From assembly GCA_030055525.1 (NCBI GenBank), contig JASFYJ010000002.1, positions 168,189 through 232,188 of the forward strand: a DNA stretch of 64,000 bases. Direction: 5' to 3'. Position numbers and translations under genes: made by a program. The stretch is from Archaeoglobales archaeon. Its GTDB lineage: Archaea > Halobacteriota > Archaeoglobi > Archaeoglobales > Archaeoglobaceae. Under the pieces are notes generated by a model. It did no database searches. It was not told where the DNA came from and saw nothing but the letters and a program-made list of their open reading frames with translations. This document shows, one piece after another, positions 59,029 to 64,000 of the stretch. Each line of letters opens with the position of its first letter. Position 1 is the first letter of the stretch.

Positions 59029-60968
59029 AAGTTATCACCCCCAATAAGGCTTGATATATCCAAAATCGGTACAACTCTACCATCTCCCAGTATTGTTATG
59101 CCATTAAATCCCTTTACTTTCGAAAGATAACCAGTTAGAGGTTTGATAACGATCTCTTGCTGTTCAGAAATCGAATCAACTATTAAGGCATATTTTTCAC
59201 CGTTTTTTTCCACCACAATACCAACTTCTCTTTCCATCTTTCCGTTTCTGATTCCAAAAATTTCTTTTATCTTAAATGCTGGAACAAGTTTGTCTCTCAC
59301 TATTATAAACGGATTTCCGTGTATAACCTTATAATTTGTGCTATCCACATATAAAGCCTCAACGACGCTTGAAATTGGAATTGCATAGGTTTCATTGCTA
59401 ACGTTCACAAGCAAGGCTTTTATTATGGCTATGGTAGGTGGAAGCTGGATCCTTATTTTTGTCCCCTCTCCCTTCTTTGTTGCAACCTTCAAACTTCCTC
59501 CTAGTTTTTCAACTGTTGTTTTTACAACATCCATTCCGACTCCTCTGCCAGATATTTCGCTTGCAGTATCTTTCGTCGAAAATCCAGGAAGGAAAATTAA
59601 AGATATGAGGTCTTCGTTACTTAAAGATGCTGCAGAACTTTCACTTATCAAGCCTTTCTCTATCGCCTTCTTCTTCACTTTCTCAAGGTCTATTCCTCTT
59701 CCGTCATCTTCTATCTCTATTACTATGTTGTTTCTTTCTCTCTTTGCTGATATCTTTATTTTACCAACTTCATTTTTACCTAAAGCTTTTCTCTCCTCGG
59801 GACTCTCTATTCCATGATCTATCGCGTTTCTTAGTAGATGAATAAGTGGGTCGGTCATCTCATCAAGCACGGTTCTGTCGAGCTCCGTGTCAAGCCCCTC
59901 CATTGTAAATTCTACCTTCTTTCCCAACTTCCTCGCAAGGTCCCTTACCATCCTTGGAAATCTGTTGAAAACTCTTTCAACTTTCACCATCCTTATGCGC
60001 ATCACCTCATCCTGTAAGTTCGTTATAGCTCTGTCCAGTATTGAAACAGCCTCTTTCAATTCAGCTATATCGTATTGCGAGGCTATCTGCAGAAGTCTGC
60101 CTTTTCCAATCACAAGCTCACCGACAAGGTTCATTATCTTATCAAGCTGTGACACGTTCACTCTTACACTTTCTGATTTCTTCTTTTCTGGAATTGCCTC
60201 TTTATCTTCCTCTTTCTCCCTCGTTTCGACCTTTTCAATTTTTAATTTATCTTCTTCGATAACATTTGAATCCTTTTTGGGTTCCTTTGTTTGCTCTCGA
60301 GTTGAAAGTGGTTTTATACTATAGGAATCAATCTCAGCGATCCTCTCAAGAACTTCATCTATCTTCGAGCAGTCTCCTTTAGCTAGAATGCTAAACTTGC
60401 CATTAAAATTTGTTGAATCCATCTCTTCTTCGGAAGGCACAACAGAAACAACCTTGCAAAATTCTTTTAAAGATTCGATAACAAGAGCAGCTCTTACACT
60501 TTTCATCAAACAATCATCAGCGATCTTGATATCGACAACAAAATCGGCATCTAAATTCAAGTTTTGATTTTCAGAAGTTTTATTTTCCTTACAGCTTTTT
60601 TTCCAGCTTTCAAGGGAAGAAAGGATATCTGATATATCTATTTCATCTTTTTTATTATTTTCTATCAAATTTATTATTTCAGCAATCTTGTCAACGGCTT
60701 TTAAAAGTATGTCAACAAGGTCGCTGTTTATCTCGATCTTTTCATCTCTAATCTCCCCAAGCAAATTTTCGAGTTTATGGCATAGATTTTCAAGATTTTT
60801 GAATCCCATAAAGCCGGCCATTCCCTTTATTGTATGAACGGCTCTGAATACCTCGTTGACAGCATCGAAGTCTCCTCTTTCTAAATTTAGAAGTTCCTGG
60901 TTCATTGCATCTAAGTACTCCCTCGCCTCGTGGATGAACTCCTGTAACATTTCTCCAAATTCATTCAT
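59025..60968 (-). CDS. cheA: Chemotaxis histidine kinase CheA
   Basis: HPt AVHTIKGMAGFMG, LIHLLRNAIDHGIESPEER, SGRGVGMDVVKT, C-terminal CheW-like domain. Confidence 0.97.
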   Translation of the reverse strand: MNEFGEMLQEFIHEAREYLDAMNQELLNLERGDFDAVNEVFRAVHTIKGMAGFMGFKNLENLCHKLENLLGEIRDEKIEINSDLVDILLKAVDKIAEIINLIENNKKDEIDISDILSSLESWKKSCKENKTSENQNLNLDADFVVDIKIADDCLMKSVRAALVIESLKEFCKVVSVVPSEEEMDSTNFNGKFSILAKGDCSKIDEVLERIAEIDSYSIKPLSTREQTKEPKKDSNVIEEDKLKIEKVETREKEEDKEAIPEKKKSESVRVNVSQLDKIMNLVGELVIGKGRLLQIASQYDIAELKEAVSILDRAITNLQDEVMRIRMVKVERVFNRFPRMVRDLARKLGKKVEFTMEGLDTELDRTVLDEMTDPLIHLLRNAIDHGIESPEERKALGKNEVGKIKISAKRERNNIVIEIEDDGRGIDLEKVKKKAIEKGLISESSAASLSNEDLISLIFLPGFSTKDTASEISGRGVGMDVVKTTVEKLGGSLKVATKKGEGTKIRIQLPPTIAIIKALLVNVSNETYAIPISSVVEALYVDSTNYKVIHGNPFIIVRDKLVPAFKIKEIFGIRNGKMEREVGIVVEKNGEKYALIVDSISEQQEIVIKPLTGYLSKVKGFNGITILGDGRVVPILDISSLIGGDNF

Positions 60969-62004
60969 TCAGTTTCACCTCCAAAAAACGAACTATCTCT
61001 TCGGCAATCTCAAAGACAGGTTTTACTGAAACTATCGCTCCTATCTCTATCGCAGCTCTTGGCATCCCAAAAACAACGCAGGTATCTTCACTGCTTGCGA
61101 TTGTCAAACCTCCAAGTTCTCTTATCTTCTTGAAACCTTTTGCACCATCGCAACCCATGCCAGTCAAAATTGCAGCGACGCAGTTTCCCCTGTAAACTTC
61201 CGCTATGGATTCGGCGGTTACATCAACTGAAGGCTTTACAGCATTTACAGGTTTTTCGTCGACTATCTTTATCCTTACGATGTTCTCGGCTATCTTCTTC
61301 AGCTTCATATGATACCCACCGGGAGCTATGTAAACAATACCTTCCTTCACCCTCTCATTGTCCTCAGCCTCCTTTACCTCTACCTCTGAAATCGATGCAA
61401 GCCTATCTGCAAGCTGTTTTGTAAATCCAACAGGCATATGTTGCACAACAAAAACAGGAGCTGGGATATCTTCTGGCAAACGAGGTATTATCATCTCTAA
61501 AGCCGAAGGACCACCGGTTGAAGAGCCAATTAAAATACAAACATTTTTATTTTTTTTCCAATTTCCCTTCACAACTCCCAAATTAATTTTTTTCAAATTT
61601 TGTAATCTTAAAGCGTTTATATTCGAATCTGCAGCGGTTTTTACTTTGCTAACGATCTCTTCCCTTATAGACTCCAGATCTGGGACAACACCAGATGGTT
61701 TGGTTATAAAATCTACGGCTCCGAGCTTTAGGGCATCTATCGTTTCTTTCGCCCCTTCTCTTGTAAGGGAGCTGAGCATAACTACGGGCGTTGGCTTTTT
61801 TTCCATTATAAGCTTCAGGGCTGTTAAGCCATCCATCACTGGCATGTTTATATCTAACGTAACGACGTTGGGGTTAAGAGTTAGAACTTTTTCCACCGCT
61901 TCCTTGCCATTCTTTGCACTAACTACCTCAAATCCTGCCTTTGAAAGTATCTCAGAGAGAGCCATCCTTATGAGGGCTGAGTCATCAACTACGAGTACCC
62001 TCAT
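60961..62004 (-). CDS. cheB: Chemotaxis methylesterase CheB
   Basis: Receiver domain plus GSSTGGPSALEMI, FVVQHMPVGFTKQLADRL, LTGMGCDGAKG. Confidence 0.97.
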   Translation of the reverse strand: MRVLVVDDSALIRMALSEILSKAGFEVVSAKNGKEAVEKVLTLNPNVVTLDINMPVMDGLTALKLIMEKKPTPVVMLSSLTREGAKETIDALKLGAVDFITKPSGVVPDLESIREEIVSKVKTAADSNINALRLQNLKKINLGVVKGNWKKNKNVCILIGSSTGGPSALEMIIPRLPEDIPAPVFVVQHMPVGFTKQLADRLASISEVEVKEAEDNERVKEGIVYIAPGGYHMKLKKIAENIVRIKIVDEKPVNAVKPSVDVTAESIAEVYRGNCVAAILTGMGCDGAKGFKKIRELGGLTIASSEDTCVVFGMPRAAIEIGAIVSVKPVFEIAEEIVRFLEVKLNE

Positions 62005-62390
62005 GTTCCAGCCACTTTCTTAAGCTCTTCAACCACCTTTGCCGCTTGGAAAGGCTTGACGATGTAACCTCTTGCTCCTAGCTTTATTGCAGTTTTAACC
62101 ATCTGTTCCTGACCAACTGCAGTACACATCACGACTTTTGCATTCGGATCGATCTTTTTTATCTCCTTCAGAGCATCTATTCCGTTCATCTCCGGCATTA
62201 CTATGTCCATTGTCACAACATCTGGCTTCAGTTGCTTGTAAAGTTCAACTGCCTGCTTTCCATTCTCTGCTTCGCCAGCTATATCAAAACCTGCCGAGAA
62301 AAGTATGTTTTTCAGTAGCTTCCTCATAAAGGCGGTATCATCAACAATAAGTACACGAACCAATTTAACCACCCCTTGAGACCTTTTCAA
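62001..62390 (-). CDS. cheY: Chemotaxis response regulator CheY
   Basis: VLIVDDTAFMRKLLKNIL, VTMDIVMPEMNGIDAL, VKPFQA. Confidence 0.96.
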   Translation of the reverse strand: MKRSQGVVKLVRVLIVDDTAFMRKLLKNILFSAGFDIAGEAENGKQAVELYKQLKPDVVTMDIVMPEMNGIDALKEIKKIDPNAKVVMCTAVGQEQMVKTAIKLGARGYIVKPFQAAKVVEELKKVAGT

Positions 62391-63168
62391 CTAACTCGCT
62401 TACAATCGCCACACCCTTCGGTGTAAGTTCAACCTCCTTTCTAACCTTAACGACCCTAACCAAACCCAGGGATATCAGTTTATCGTATATAGCGTTCAAT
62501 TCATCCGTGTTTATTCCGAGGATGGATTCTATGTTGCTTGAATCAACCCCTGTGTATACCATCTGCAGAACCTGCTCTTCAATTTCTGAAAGCTTTTCTT
62601 TGGGTTTTTGCAAATTTATTATCTTTCTTAGATATTCCTGAAGCATTTCCAAGGTCGTTTCTGGGCAGAGAACGAAACTTACAACCACTTCTCCCCCATC
62701 TATGTGTGTCACTGCGAGAACCCTTCTCTCCTTTTTGCCCACAGTTCTTATATCTCCCTTTACACTTCCTATGGCATCTATTGGAATCCTTAGCTGCTTT
62801 GTTGGTGATAAAAACCAGATAGCTCTCTCTGTTACGCTCAGATATCCCTTCTCCCACTTTGAAGTGTTTACAAAAACTCCTCCACGAAAGGCTGGAGATA
62901 AAAAATAAACTGCGAACCTGTCAGACTTTAAATTGAATGCTAAATATCGAAACACGCTTCTCTGCTTTTCTTTGAAGTTGAAGTAAAAATCAACCTCCTT
63001 TTTTATTCTAATGGCCTCTTTTCCGTCAATTTGGACAATCTCAATATCTTCGATCTCTTTAAGAGGAATAGTATTTTTTTCGAATAATATTTCTCTATCG
63101 CTAATAATAACATCCACCTCTCTCCACCCTTTTTCGTGTATCTCCGCTCTCAGTTTTAGAGCTTTCAT
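62365..63168 (-). CDS. cheF: Taxis protein CheF (archaeal chemotaxis-archaellum linker)
   Basis: CheF/DUF439-like sequence within a che operon; C-terminal winged-helix-like region. Confidence 0.8.
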   Translation of the reverse strand: MKALKLRAEIHEKGWREVDVIISDREILFEKNTIPLKEIEDIEIVQIDGKEAIRIKKEVDFYFNFKEKQRSVFRYLAFNLKSDRFAVYFLSPAFRGGVFVNTSKWEKGYLSVTERAIWFLSPTKQLRIPIDAIGSVKGDIRTVGKKERRVLAVTHIDGGEVVVSFVLCPETTLEMLQEYLRKIINLQKPKEKLSEIEEQVLQMVYTGVDSSNIESILGINTDELNAIYDKLISLGLVRVVKVRKEVELTPKGVAIVSELVEKVSRGG

Positions 63169-63617
63169 GATCTGAACTTTTCAACCTCATCATCGCTCAG
63201 AACTTTGTTCAAGTCTATGAGGATCATCAGACCATCGGGAAGTTTTCCAATTCCCTTCAAAAACTTCGCTTCACTTCTTGAAGTTATTATCGACGGTAGC
63301 GATTCGATCTCCTTTTCGCTCAGATACTTGACCTCGTTAACTGAATCGACCATCATACCTATCACCGCATTGTCGTGTTCGACGACTATTATCCTAGTGT
63401 CGTTATCTATGGGCTTAGCTTCCATTCCAAAGCGCTTTCTTAGATTTACTATCGTAGTTATCTGCCCTCTCAGGTTTATCACACCTTCAACAAAGTTTGG
63501 AGCGTTTGGAATTCTCGTAATCTGCGTCGGCCTTATTATCTCTCTAACTTGAGATATTTCAACTCCGTATCTCTCGTCACCAAGCCTGAAAACTATAACC
63601 TGAGTAGCCCTATCCAT
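63165..63617 (-). CDS. cheW: Chemotaxis coupling protein CheW
   Basis: VIVFRLGDERYGVEISQVREIIRPTQITRIPNAPNFVEGVINLRGQITTIVNLRKRFG. Confidence 0.97.
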   Translation of the reverse strand: MDRATQVIVFRLGDERYGVEISQVREIIRPTQITRIPNAPNFVEGVINLRGQITTIVNLRKRFGMEAKPIDNDTRIIVVEHDNAVIGMMVDSVNEVKYLSEKEIESLPSIITSRSEAKFLKGIGKLPDGLMILIDLNKVLSDDEVEKFRS

Positions 63618-63641
63618 TCTACACCACCCTAAATTTTTAAA

Positions 63642-64000
63642 TTAGTTCATATTCAATCTGAAGTTCTCAGCAATTATCTTCAGTATGTTCTCGCTGAACT
63701 CGTGTATCTTCTTTGCTGTATCTGTTATCTGCTGCATCGCAGCAGTCTGCTCTTCTATAGCCGCAGAAGTTTCTTCGCTGCTTGCGGCGTTCTCTTCAGC
63801 TGTAGATGCAACCTCTTCAAAGCTCTTTGCAACACTCTCTATCTTCGCAACGCTTTCCCTGACATTCTTGTTAACCTCATCTAGCATCTTGCTTATCCTC
63901 TCAACTGCAACGTTTATCTCTTCAGCCATCTTTAAAGCTGCAGATATTCCCTCCTTCCCAGCCTCACTGTTGGCTCCAACTTTGTTTATAGCTTCTATTA
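63642..64000 (-). CDS. Methyl-accepting chemotaxis protein, C-terminal part (truncated by window end)
   Basis: IEAINKVGANSEAGKEGISAALKMAEEINVAVERI...ASTAEENAASSEETSAAIEEQTAAMQQITDTA. Confidence 0.85.
   Translation of the reverse strand, partial: IEAINKVGANSEAGKEGISAALKMAEEINVAVERISKMLDEVNKNVRESVAKIESVAKSFEEVASTAEENAASSEETSAAIEEQTAAMQQITDTAKKIHEFSENILKIIAENFRLNMN

Noticed and set aside
1-64000. CRISPR arrays, rRNA genes, insertion sequences
   Set aside because: No regularly spaced repeats, no rRNA sequence and no transposase ORFs recognised in the window.

Overview
The window is archaeal chromosomal DNA. Family content (euryarchaeal TFB/TBP, RadA, Topo VI-B, thermosome, archaeal CheF, CooS-type CODH, H4MPT-pathway protein) suggests an Archaeoglobales-like euryarchaeon; the taxonomy is inferred, not tested. 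Most of it is dense, ordinary core genome: CTP synthase, thermosome, LysRS class I, aRF1, CoaBC and pantoate kinase, Asd, RadA, TFB/Gar1, TBP, a CODH, a full chemotaxis operon (cheW-F-Y-B-A-C-D-R), and five tRNAs, one with an intron. Two regions stand out. (1) 5153-10770 encodes a five-gene soluble hydrogenase complex next to hyp maturation genes. A [NiFe] large subunit is combined with HydB/HydC (NuoF/NuoE)-like subunits. The [NiFe] small subunit appears split in two, each part fused to a piece of an [FeFe]-hydrogenase (HydA)-like polypeptide. One subunit keeps a recognisable but degenerate H-cluster domain. (2) 48675-51375 is a 2.6-kb integrated element in tRNA-Leu(CAG), bounded by 60-bp direct repeats with one mismatch. 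It carries an SSV-type split integrase: the N-terminal part, with a ribbon-helix-helix-like segment, lies at the distal att site and is in frame with the C-terminal catalytic part at the proximal site. It also carries a RelBE-like pair and decayed gene remnants. All calls come from reading the sequence and translated ORFs; no database search was run.
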